Of a DNA stretch of 64,000 nucleotides, positions 21,749 through 32,669 are shown piece by piece (position 1 is the stretch's first letter; the number at the start of each line of letters is the position of its first letter). A program made the position numbers and the translations under genes. This DNA is from Artocarpus heterophyllus. Taxonomy: Eukaryota > Streptophyta > Magnoliopsida > Rosales > Moraceae. The notes under the pieces were generated by a model. The model was not told the origin of the DNA, made no database searches, and saw only the letters and a list, made by a program, of their open reading frames with translations. The stretch is from NCBI GenBank assembly GCA_025403435.1, contig CM046333.1, forward strand, positions 31,517,521 through 31,581,520, written 5' to 3'.

Positions 21749-21848
21749 NNNNNNNNNNNNNNNNNNNNNNNNNNNNNNNNNNNNNNNNNNNNNNNNNNNN
21801 NNNNNNNNNNNNNNNNNNNNNNNNNNNNNNNNNNNNNNNNNNNNNNNN
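21749..21848. other. Assembly gap of 100 N
   Basis: Exactly 100 N, the usual placeholder for a gap of unknown size. It separates a family II LTR from a partial LTR of a different Gypsy element. Confidence 0.98.
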
Positions 21849-22416
21849 AGGTTTTCTAAGCTTAAACAAACCTAGATTTCAAAAATGCACAAAATTGAAA
21901 ATTTTGGAAAAAGTTTAGAAATTTCAAAACTAACCTCGAATCGAAGCTTCAATCCGCGTTCTCGGTTGCCAAACACGTCCCCGAGCTTCCTCCTTGCTAA
22001 CCCAAGCTTGGATTCGAATTTGATTCAAAAATTTGTGAGAGAAGAGAGAGAAAGGAGAGACCGAGAGAGTCAAGAGAGAGTGAGAAGAGAGAGTCACGTG
22101 GAGAGAGAGAGAGAGTGAGAGAGAGGAGAGAGGGAGAGAGAGAATAAATAGAGAAAATCGTGGGCGGTTTTACTGTGCGAAAACCATGCCACCCACGGTT
22201 TTGTAAAACGGAATATTTTTAACATTTTACAAATTGTTGTGTTTTAAAACTCAAAACATCATTTTAAAACAATAAGAAATCATTTGAATTATCAATTAAC
22301 AAAACAACCAAATTCAAAATCCAACCAAGTAATCAATTAATGTTGAAACATTAATTATGGCACACTAATTCATCATTTACATTACAATAACATTAAATAA
22401 ATTTCGGGGCGTTACA
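21849..22416 (-). mobile_element. Partial 3' LTR of the Tekay-like element
   Basis: It corresponds to about 28681-29280 of the 5' LTR. It lacks many single bases found there, mostly inside short homopolymers or GA repeats, and ends at the gap. It includes a GA-rich tract (about 22039-22141). Confidence 0.9.
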
Positions 22417-22432
22417 CTCTCCACCCCTAAAA
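22417..22432 (-). other. Polypurine tract of the Tekay-like element
   Basis: The minus strand reads TTTTAGGGGTGGAGAG directly before TGTAACGCCCCG, the 3' LTR start. Confidence 0.75.
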
Positions 22433-24100
22433 GAATTTCGCCCTTCAAAATTTACATTTCATTTCAGAAATAAAAAAATGCGGATACAATTTCCGCATAC
22501 TCGATTCTATTCCCACGTGGCTTCATCAACCCCGTGATGCTTGCCACGATGTCCTTAAACCAACGGTATCTCACGACGACGCAAACTGATCACCTTCGAT
22601 CGATGATTTGAATCGGCACCTCCTCGTAACGTCGTATCTTCCCGAACCTGAACATCGCGAAATGAGACTATCTTACCCTGCTCAGGCGGACACTACCTAA
22701 GCATTGACACATGAAACACATCGTGAACATGAGAAGTTTGGGCGGAAGATCAAGCCAATAAGCGACCACACCAACACTGCTGAGTGATCTCGAACGGCCC
22801 AATATACCTCGGCGCGAGCTTCCCACTCACCCCGAACCAAATAGTTCCTTACGAGGTGATACCCTCAAGAGAACGAAATCTCCAAACCGCGAACTCTAAG
22901 GGTCTATGTCTCCTATCCGCGTAACTCTTTGTCGACTCTGCGCTACCCTCAACCTATCTCGAATCACCGCGACTTTCTCATTACTATCACGGATCTCATC
23001 CGGCCCAAGAATAACCCTATCTTCCGGCTCGGCCCAATACACAGGTGACGACACGGTTGCCCATACAACGCCTCAAACGGTGCCATACCAATACTCGCCT
23101 GATAGCTATTGTTGTATGTGAACTCCGCCAGATGCAAACATTGCTTCCAATTCCCGCCGAAGTCCAACACACAGCACGCAACATATCCTCGAGAATCTGA
23201 ATAACCCGCTCAGACTGCCCATCAGTCTGAGGATGAAACGCCGTACTGAAGTTCAAATCCGTACCTAAAGCCTCCTAAAACCTCCTCCAGTACTTAGCAT
23301 TAAACCTGGTGTCCTCGATCAGAGGTGATGGACAACGGAACTCGATGCAACCTCACAATGTTCTGCAGATACAATCCCTCGAGAATCTTCCTCGAACATG
23401 TCGACCTAAATGAATGAAATGCGCCGATTTCGTCACCTGTCAACCACGACCCAAACTGTGCATCATGCCGCTGCTCTGTCCTCGGTAACCTATGAGAAAA
23501 TCCATCGTCACATGCTCCCATTTCCACCCTGGATAGGAAGGCTTCTGAAGCTGACCTGCAGGCTTCTGATGCTCGGCTTTCACCTGAAGAACCACGTCGA
23601 ACACTTGGCCACGTACTCTCAAACGTCTTTCTTCATGCCTCTCCACCATACTGGCCTCTTCAAATCACGATACATCTTTGTGCTCCTCGGATGAATAGCA
23701 AACTGAGACCTATGAGCTTCGTCCAAATGGCTTTCATCACCTCGGCGATAGCTGGAACTGCAAGACGCTCCCGAAAATACAACGATCCATCTGCATGCAC
23801 GCTCCATCTTCAAACTGCTCCCCGTTCTGATCCGCGACCAAATCACCTGCAAATGCTGATCCTGCCACGGACTTTGCTTCACCATCCGAACAGAGAGGGG
23901 GTTGCCTCCACATGATACACCGAAACTCGGTCACAGTCTTCATGATACCGCTAGCCTATACTCGCTCACCGTTGCATCCCTACTCCTAGTCCTCAAAAGC
24001 CAACAAGAGAGAGTCCCTGAAGACTTCCTGCTAAGCGCATCCGCGACCACATTAGCTTTCCCGGGATGATACTGCAACGCAAAATCTAATCCTCCATATA
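22433..24100 (-). pseudogene. Tekay-like integrase remnant
   Basis: Recognisable pieces, from 5' to 3': an HHCC-like stretch (HRSQFAIHPRSTKMYRDLKR, around 23700), FSTAFHPQTDGQSERVIQ of the catalytic core (near 23240), NWKQCLHLAEFTYNNSYQAS and MAPFEALYGQPC (near 23060-23160), then C-terminal sequence that ends near the polypurine tract. The pieces fall in several frames with frequent single-base shifts. No chromodomain can be read with confidence. Confidence 0.75.
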
Positions 24101-25346
24101 CTCTACCCATCTACGCTGCCTCAATTAAGATCCCTCTGAGTAACAGATACTCAAACTCTTGTGATCGGAGAAGACCTGAAAAGTGGCGCTTCATACAAAT
24201 ACACCTCTAAATCTTCAGCGCTGAATCACCGCCGCGAGCTCTAAATCATGAGTAGGATAATTCCGCTCGTGAGGTCGTAGCTGTCTCGATCCGTACACAA
24301 CCACCATCCATGTCTGCATCAACACGCATCCAAGTCCGCGCCCTGAAGCATCCGTAGAAACCTCATACGGCTCGTCACTGCTAGGAATAACAACACTAGA
24401 GCTGAAGTCAACCGGTTCTTCAATTCCTAAAACGCAAGCTCACATCTTCATTCCACTCAAAACCTGACATTTTTCTTGATCAATCTCGTCAACGGAGCTG
24501 CAATCTTCGAAAAATCCTTACAAATTTCCTGTAATAACCAGCAAGACCTATGAAGCTATGAATCTCCGCTACATTCATTGGTCATTCCCACTCCCAATAT
24601 ACTTCAATCTTGGATGGATCCACAGAATACATGCTCCGAGATGACATGACCCAGAAACTTGATCTCAGTCAACCAAAACTCGCACTTTTCCTTCTTAGCA
24701 TACAACTGGTGCTCCCGCAGAGTCTGAAGCACGATCCGAAGATGCTACTCATGCTCCTCCCAAGTCTTAGAATACACAAGAATATCAATCGATGAACACG
24801 ATCACGAACTGATCCAAATACGACCTAAATATCCTGTTCATCAATCCATGAAAGCTGCCGGAGCATTCGTCAACCCAACAACTAACCAGAAACTCAAAAT
24901 GCCCATACCGAGTCCTAAAAGCTGTCTTGGGAATATCCTCTTCCTTAATCTTGAGCTGATGATAACCCGACCGCAAATCAATCTTTGAGAAGTACCGCGA
25001 ACCTCCCAACTGATCAAACAACTCATCAATCCTAGGCAAGGGATACTTATTCTTTCACCGTAACACGATTTAGCTGCTGATAATCCACACATAACCTGAG
25101 AGTCCCATCATGCTTCTTAGCAAACAAAACCGGTGCTCCCCACGGAGATGTGCTATTCTGAATATACCCTTTATCAGCAAGCTCCTGAATTTGCTTCCTC
25201 AATTCTTTCATTTCTTCCGCTGGCGCCATCCGATAAGGTGCTATAGAAATCGATGCTGTCCCCGAAAACAACTCAATACCAAACTCGATTTCCCGATGTG
25301 GTGGTAATCTGGCAACTCGCGGGAAAGACATCCTCGAATTCATCAA
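24101..25346 (-). pseudogene. Tekay-like RT-RNase H remnant
   Basis: ORF 25047-25346 carries the RT entry ([34 protein letters not shown]). ORF 24785-25039 follows with [29 protein letters not shown] and a degraded strand reaching FVIVFID at the active-site region. RNase H is only recognisable as degraded pieces around 24200-24420. Several frameshifts separate the blocks. Confidence 0.8.
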
Positions 25347-26403
25347 CCACCGGAATCGCTACACTACCTCTCAAAGCATAGGGCTCGCAATCTAGATTGG
25401 CAAGAAAAGCACAACAACCTAGATTCCTTCGCCCTCCTAGACACGACTTCATGAGACGCTCACTCATTAACCAATCACCACCACCTTGGTAAGTGATCAT
25501 CGTTCCCCTATCAAACACTAGGGTCACTCTTCTAAGTTGGCAGTCCACGACTGCATTATACCTGGACAACCAGTCCATCCCTAGAATTACATCATATGAG
25601 CTCATGGGGAGTATAATCAAATCACTTTTCAAAATCTCATCCCCAATCTTTATTTTACAAGATTTACACATACAATTTACACACACCCGCCCCAAGGGAG
25701 AAGTTATGACTAGGGGTTCATTAAACTCTTCTACTTCTAATCCCAAGGCATGTACAAAAGAACTCGAAATGAGAGAATGAGAGGCATCAGTATCAAATAA
25801 AACGCGAGCTAAAGACCTAGAAACCAAAATCGTACTGTCGACAACCGCGTTACCAACATGGGAATCTGAACCTCTAGATGCCATTGCATGAACCTGCACT
25901 GGCGCCTTTCCTTTTCCTCTACCAACATTGCTGGGTCTTGGATTATTCTGCCGATGCTGCTGGGATGGAGACGACTGTACACTACCTGTACTCGGTGCTC
26001 GATACTAAGGGACGCTACGTTGGAAATGTTGCGGCTGCTTCCCCCGTGCCGGATATGAGAACTGCTGAGGAGAGAACTGGGGATACTGCAACTGCGGGTA
26101 CTGCTGAGGCGGAGGTAGGGTCTGAGGCTGAGACTGACGACTGGCATCCTCCCCGGTCTGAGATCCAAGACGAGCACTCCTGATCGGGTAATTCCTCTTG
26201 ATGTGTCTGGGCTGCTGACAGAAATGACAATGAAAGCTGTAGGGAATTGCTGCGCCCGCTGCCAGATAAACTGTTGCTAACCACTGGTTGCGCCACCTTG
26301 CTTGCCTTCCCCGAAGCTGGACGACTACTGGTGCTCTTCCTACCGCTCCTCTATGGTCCTCCTGAAGCCCTTGCACGATCCTCACAATACTGCACGTAAT
26401 CAT
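25273..26403 (-). pseudogene. Tekay-like gag CCHC and protease remnant
   Basis: A zinc-knuckle-like segment (FHCHFCQQPRHIKRNYP, with C to Y at the last cysteine) lies near 26180-26235, followed by a Q/P-rich linker (PQPQTLPPPQQYPQLQYPQF). ORF 25273-25899 holds the protease: VLFDTDASHSLISSSF, in which the usual DTGAS reads DTDAS. The tail leads to RT in a different frame. Confidence 0.82.
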
Positions 26404-26409
26404 TCTCCA

Positions 26410-27042
26410 TGGATATCACCGATGACACAAGCTCTCCGAAACTCCTAAGCCGCAGAGCAAACCAACTGTCGCCGAATAAGAGCCTTCAGCCCTTCTTGAA
26501 ACTTAATACACTTCTCACGCTCCGATGCCACCGTTGATGGAGCAAACCTAGCCAACTCATTGAACCTTGCCTCATATTCCCGGACTGATAGATCACCTTG
26601 CTGTAACCTGTAGAACTCAGCTGCCTTCTGATCTCTATACCCCTGCAGAAAATATCGATCATAGAATAGCTCCTCGAACCTGTCCCAACTGATATCGCCG
26701 CCGCGTTCCAGACGCTTAGCCTGCTTCCACCATGTGTTAGCACCACCCTCGATCTTATACGCCGTGAATTCCACACGATACTCCTCAGGCACACCAAGGG
26801 TATCCAAATGCTTCAAGATCGAATCCAGCCAATACTCTGCTAACTGCGAAATCTCCATTACCATCAAAAGTCAAAATAGACGCACGTCGAAATTCCTTAA
26901 AGTACGTATGCCGACAACCAACATCAAAATCTTTCAGTCTAGCCTTGGCTGCCATCTGCCTGAAAGCTGCAAACATAGACCTCATCATTTCCTCATCATT
27001 TTTGAACTCGACGTCAGCTGTTGAACGACGTCTAGGTGCCAT
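26410..27042 (-). pseudogene. Tekay-like gag remnant
   Basis: The start MAPRRRSTADVEFKNDEEMM is at 27042, followed after a frameshift near 26860 by the retrotransposon gag domain (TLGVPEEYRVEFTAYKIEGG, WDRFEELFYDRYF, VREYEARFNELARFAP). Only about 90 bp separate the start from the primer site, so this element has a short leader, unlike families I and II. Confidence 0.85.
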
Positions 27043-27132
27043 TCTCTCACTGCTGAAAACAAAATTTAGACTATCAAAGGTATTTCATTGTCAAACCTAT
27101 GTGTGCACAATTCCCAAGGTTCATAACCTTGA

Positions 27133-27144
27133 GCTCTGATACCA
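27133..27144 (-). other. Primer-binding site of the Tekay-like element
   Basis: A perfect TGGTATCAGAGC on the minus strand, 3 bases from the 5' LTR end. Confidence 0.9.
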
Positions 27145-27147
27145 TTC

Positions 27148-29280
27148 TGTCACGTCCCGGAGTACGGGAGGTGACGTGGCGGGTTATTTAAATTAATTAA
27201 AGTAGAATTTAATTGAAATCAATGGTTTAAGGATTAAATTGAACAAGAAATGGAAAGGTTTCAACCACATTTTACAAGAGAATTTATAAATGTTAAACAA
27301 ATAATAAAATAATAAGAGCCGCGAGTATGGGTCCATCGACCCACAACTTGTGCACACACATAGTATTGACAATATAGTAATACAGCTACAGTCCAAGCAT
27401 TAAGAAAGTTTAAATATTACATGCCTTGAATAATTAATACAATTTAACCTACAAATCCTCCTACTGCTCCTAGTTTCTGTCCGAAGAATCCTCTCCGAAC
27501 CTAAATGGGAATCCACCTTGAGGGGGGAAGTTTAAAACAAATAAAATGTGAGTGAAAGGCTCAGTAGGACAGTATTTTATCAAATTATTTAATTTTAAAA
27601 AAATAGAAATAAATAAATAAAATAAATTTAAGTAAAATCGTTCTTACCCAAAACAATTTACTCGAACAACCAGAAATATCATTTTTCTTTTCCTAGGCAA
27701 ACCATAAGACTATCACCACCGTAGTGGCCCAGCTGGGTTTCGGGACCTGCCCTTAAGGTCGATCACTACACGACCCGATCTCTGATATGGCATCATGCCT
27801 ATATGTTGTTATCATTATCATTCAAAACCCAATTACCGAGTGTTGTCATTTACATTCATTATGAAGTTCATTTCAGTTCACGGTATATTAAAATATAACC
27901 GATAAATCCATTTTCAAACAACCGTTGAAAATGTTTTAATAGAAATCCCTTTTCAAAGCCAAATCATTTCGAAACTAGGCTACCAAGGAAATGGGATAGA
28001 AGACCTACCTCAATACTCCTGCTGGTGCCCCACACCGTAATCCTGGCCCGCTATACGTTAGCTCCGCGGAACCACGAACGATCCTAGATACAAACTAAGT
28101 CGATCAATATCTAGTTCGAGACATTCTATGTCAATAAACCATTTCATGATGTCCTAGTGTGCCATTTGTATCTTTAAAATTATTCTATAAGGTTGGAATT
28201 TAAATCAGGGTTCAAAACAGTGAAAACGGGTGAAAAATCACAAAATTTTCCATGTCTCCGCCGGCCTGCCGGACTCCCTGCTTCGGCAGGCCGAACTGCA
28301 CAGTTCGGCCGGCCAGAAACCAAGTCCGGTCGGCCGGTCATTTCCCTAGGTTCGGCCTGCCGGATGGAAGAACACTTGCCTGCCGATCCCTATTTCGGCC
28401 TGTCGAACTGGGAAAACCCAGAAATCCAACCACGGGTTTCTCGATTCCCAAAAATTCAAATCTTGATTCTAACCTGTTTTCTCAAATCTCAGGCATGGAA
28501 AACAATCATAGTAAATAAAAAAACATACTAGAACACATTTGAGCTCGTTTAAACAAGATTTAAACTCAAAAATCCAAAAATGAGAAAATAGGGAGAAAAA
28601 TGAAAAATCTTGAATCCAATCCATTTTTCTTCAATCTAAGCTTAAATTCTAGTTGTCCTAAGTTCATTTAACTCAAACCCAAGGCTTGCTAAACTTAAAC
28701 AAACCTAGATTTCAAAAATGCACAAAATTGAAAATCTTGGAAAAAGTTTAGAAATTTCAAACTAACCTCGAATCGAAGCTTCAATCCGCGTTCTCGGTTG
28801 CCAAAACACGTCCCCGAGCTTCCTCCTTGCTAACCCGAAGCTTGGATTTGAATTTGATTCAAAAATTTGTGAGAGAAGTAGAGAGAGAAAGGAGAGACTG
28901 AGAGAGATCAAGAGAGAGTGAGAGAGAGAGAGAGAGTCACGGTGAGGAAGAGAGAGAGAGTGAGCAGAGAGTGTGTGAGAGAGGGAGAGGAGGGAGAATA
29001 AATAGAGAAAATCGGTGGGCGGTTTTACTGTGCGAAAACCAAATGCCACCCACGGTTTTGTAAAACGAAATATTTTTAACATTTTACAAATTGTTGTGTT
29101 TTTAAAACTCAAATCATCATTTAAAAAACAATAAGAAATCATTTGAATTTATCAAATTAACAAAACAACCAAAGATTCAAAATCCAACCAAGTAATCAAA
29201 TTAATGTTGAAACATTAATTATGACACACTAATTCATCACTTACATTATAATAACATTAAATAAATTTCGAGGCGTTACA
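27148..29280 (-). mobile_element. 5' LTR of the Tekay-like element (2133 bp)
   Basis: Minus-strand ends are TGTAACGCC and ACGTGACA. Internal landmarks are a GC-rich cluster with CGGCAGGCCG-type inverted repeats (28255-28410) and a GA-rich block (about 28870-28990). Open frames in it are incidental. The outer flank is CTAAT. Confidence 0.9.
28255..28410. repeat. GC-rich cluster of near-palindromes in the Tekay-like LTR
   Basis: Repeated words such as TTCGGCAGGCCGAA and TTCGGCCGGCC, in both orientations, stand out from the AT-rich LTR. They could fold into hairpins in RNA or single-stranded DNA. A related cluster is at about 58100-58210. Confidence 0.6.
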
Positions 29281-30689
29281 CTAATATTATGTGTAATGTA
29301 CCAATTGGACCACTACCTCGACACCATAAATGGCTTCACACTGATTTATCGTTTATACATTAATTGAGGCAATGTCTGTTAGTACGAGAGCCAATTACCT
29401 AAAATTTCTACTTTAGACATCTTAAGTCTAGAAATGTCTATGTTCGCACAATATTATATATATATTGGGGACCACTACTCTTGCTCCTTGACATCTCACT
29501 ATTCAGTGGTAGAATTTGTGAAAATCACCAGTTCAATTTTAATAGGGATGGCTAATGGTGAAAAAAATGTGGAGTCTTTGCAATGGATACTAAATTTATA
29601 TAACTTCATGAAATCACGGTCTAAGTTTAATTATGTACCTTTTTCATTTTTTCTATTTGACGACATTAATTAATTTAACCCCTAATTATTCTGCAAGATG
29701 ATAATTGCAACTAAAATAAGCATTCAAACCAAAATTGATCCGTTCTTTATGTCGACTCCCTTTTAGACTAATACTTTCTAGAATTCTTGATATTTACATG
29801 GAAAAAATAGCAAAAAGTTCAAACTCCAAGGTAACTATTTATGCCAAATAAAATAAGAAAGAAATTAGGCGTCTAATCTCCCGACATAGGTTGTTAGTTT
29901 GATTTTTTTTTTTTTTGGTGCTGAACAATCTCAAACTATAGTTGATGACGAATTGTATGGAACACTATTTCATACAACAATATTCCAATTACAACTACTG
30001 TTAAGGTGAAATTTCATAACACGTGCCTTAAAGTCACAAGCCTTAAAGCGAATTGTACACAAAACTCTACAATAGCATACAATAATAGAGGCTATTACTT
30101 TGCTCACACTATTACTTTTTTTCCCTTCTTTCACAACAAATAGAGAGACTACACTAATCATGATATATCTTTCTCTGATCAGAGTCTTGCAGTTCTTGAT
30201 TCATCCGAAAACAAACTCGAAAAGCTTTTTTTTTTTTTTTTGAATTTTGCAATAACTTGGAATTTGAAATTTTGATTTTTAAAGAAGAGGAGTTTTAAAA
30301 ACATCATAAAGGGAAAGATTTGAGTAGAAATTTAAACAGAGTGCGACGGCTTTCGTGGAGTGGCTTTATTTCTAGTTTATAGATTTATTTTGAACAGAAT
30401 GCAACCCCAAACCATATAAGTGATGAATAAGATATATTAGCAATATTATTCAGATAAGAGACATTTTTCTTTTTATACCCTTTCTTTTAAGTTAATTCAA
30501 AAACTACCTTATGTTTTTTTTATCTCATTGAATGCATAGTTTTAGATTAGATGTAATATAAAAATTTATATATTTCATTTATTAATCTTCAATTTTGACT
30601 CAAAAATTACATAAAACACCCTAAAAATAAGATAAATTAAAATTTTAAAAAAACTTTACTAAGGATTTTGACTTCAAACATGTATAGAA
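29281..30689. repeat. Host module copy 1, left part
   Basis: AT-rich non-coding DNA that aligns collinearly by eye with 48150-49620. It opens with an ATGTACCAATTGGACCAC word (29296) that recurs at 44878, 48168, 50751 and 56086. It contains a small frame (MANGEKNVESLQW..., ending 29673) whose counterpart in copy 2 is also open. It is interrupted at 30689 by the Copia element; the TAGAA at 30685-30689 is its target duplication. Confidence 0.75.
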
Positions 30690-32655
30690 TGTTGGAATTA
30701 AAAACAAAAACGCAGCGGAAGGAACGGATCATTCACAAACAAAAATTTTTTGAAAACTTTATTCATTGGGAATAGATATATAACTTTAATTATAGAAAGC
30801 TTTAGAAATTTTTACTAACCTTTTGAAGACTATCAGGGTATCCTAGCTTTCCTCTTTGACACCACGATCTTCCAAACCAGGCCTCCACACCAATGGAAAG
30901 ACGAGTGGGCGTCAAACTGCAAGAATGAATTTTCCTCACACTTTTTTGAATCTGCTATGTACTCAACACATGAGATAGCAGACCTTTTTCTTTAGAGAAG
31001 AACTCTCAGTTTTTCTCTCTAAAAATTACGTGAATAATTCTACTGAGATAACTGTTATCTCTCCTTTTTATATCTGAGCCATTAGTAATTTTACTTTCCC
31101 TTTTCTTTTTCTTTTTCTTTTTCTTCTTTCCCGAATCACTTTTTGATCCGTATAACACATATATATATATATATATAAAAGTAAAGTTTACGTAAAGTAA
31201 ACTTTTCCTTTTTTTTTTTTTGACCGAATCACAACAAGTGATTCGGTTTACATATATATATATAATAAGTGAAATGTGAAACTATTTCATGTTTCCTTCC
31301 TGTGTTTTTTTTTTTTTTATTTTATATTATATTAATATATATATATTAATATATTATAAAATCTTATATATATAAAAAGATTTGGTTCAAAACCATATAT
31401 ATATATATATATATATATCTAAATCTAAATTCAAAAATAAATCACATTTATTTAAGAATAGATTTTAAAATTAACCAATTAATTAATTAACTAATGCTCA
31501 GTTAAATGTGATAACATTTATCACTTTACATTATGTGTCACAGAGAACATTTTTCTGTGTCACATTAATAATTCAAGTGTGAAATAATTAATTCAGAATT
31601 CAATAATTCTAAATTAAATATGTATAATTCATTCTATGCAAAAATCCAATATAGTGTTACAGAGGTGGTATTGGGGACCTATGGACCTATAACCCAAGCT
31701 CCAATAGATTTGACAATTAATTAAACTCTTTGATTAATGTGTCAAATTTATTAGTTTCAATGTTACTCCACTAAAAACCTGAAACTGAACTTTTGAGATT
31801 ATAGTGAAATTACTCAAAGAAAATTAGCGAGAGTCCATTGATATAATCATTACATATAAGTCAGCCCTTCATAAATAGTTCATAATAAGAGCTAGGTTTA
31901 ATTTTTGTTCACCTCTCCTATTACATCTTTATCCTTGAGTTCCAATAATTCTCTAATGAACAATTAATTCATAATCTTATTATGAACGAGCACTCTACTG
32001 TTCAAACCTTGAATTATCACTCAAGAGAACTATTTTTCTAACTTCCATAGGGAAGGAATGGATTCCATATCTGTATAATACTATTTCAAGCCATTTATTA
32101 CTTTATGTTTCCAAGATGCTAAGTTATAATCTGTGCTTAGACAAATCTTACCATGCAAGTCAAAAAACATAATGTCATAAATAGGAGTCTAATAAATACT
32201 CCGGATTAAGACTGTCAAATATATGATCATCATAGTGATAAATTTGAATACTCTATTTGTAACGGATGATTATTAGAGATTCATAATTTATCTGGTCCAG
32301 TCCTATATAATCTCATTATATAAAGTACCTCCAATCCAATGTCTCTGTATTAATAGTCCGGATAATGACTATTTCATTTTAAATGAGATTGGACCGTACT
32401 TGTAATTTTTAATTAAAGATCCCAAACTTTAATTAATTATTACGGACAATTTAGATTATTATCTATAAATTTTATCCCTAAGCAAATAACACTTATATAC
32501 TAAATTTATAGTCTCATAAATAATCATGGAATTTTCTTGATGTTTATAAATGTAGTCATAATACATATAATCAACCAAAATAATAATAAATGTCACTTTA
32601 TTTATTTATTAACAATATGTATAATGTCACAGCTTTTAGGGCACCGAACCCAACA
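30690..32655 (-). mobile_element. 3' LTR of the Copia element (1966 bp)
   Basis: It lies next to the polypurine tract. It contains several AT and T-run microsatellites (31150-31430) and ends CCCAACA on the plus-strand right side. It differs from the other LTR by scattered substitutions and microsatellite length. Confidence 0.94.
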
Positions 32656-32664
32656 ATCTCCCAC
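32656..32664 (-). other. Polypurine tract of the Copia element
   Basis: The minus strand reads GTGGGAGAT directly before TGTTGGG, the familiar plant Copia arrangement, starting 5 bases after the end of the pol stop codon (32670-32672). Confidence 0.85.
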
Positions 32665-32669
32665 TTGCC

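Larger units (their letters stand above)
21849..29280 (-). mobile_element. Tekay/Del-like Ty3/Gypsy element
   Basis: The 5' LTR is 27148-29280, the primer site 27133-27144, gag-pol remnants lie between, the polypurine tract is at 22417-22432 and the partial 3' LTR is 21849-22416. LTR ends are TGTAACGCC and ACGTGACA. The right flank CTAAT is a candidate target duplication; its partner would lie in the gap. Gag type (NDEEMMRSMFAAF), a protease region reading DTDASHSLIS, and RT wording ([11 protein letters not shown]) fit the Tekay/Del group of plant chromoviruses; the lineage call is by recall, not alignment. Confidence 0.88.

Noticed and set aside
28193..28531. Frame of 112 codons across the GC-rich LTR cluster.
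   Set aside because: It owes its length to the GC-rich near-palindromes, has no recognisable domain and lies inside an LTR.
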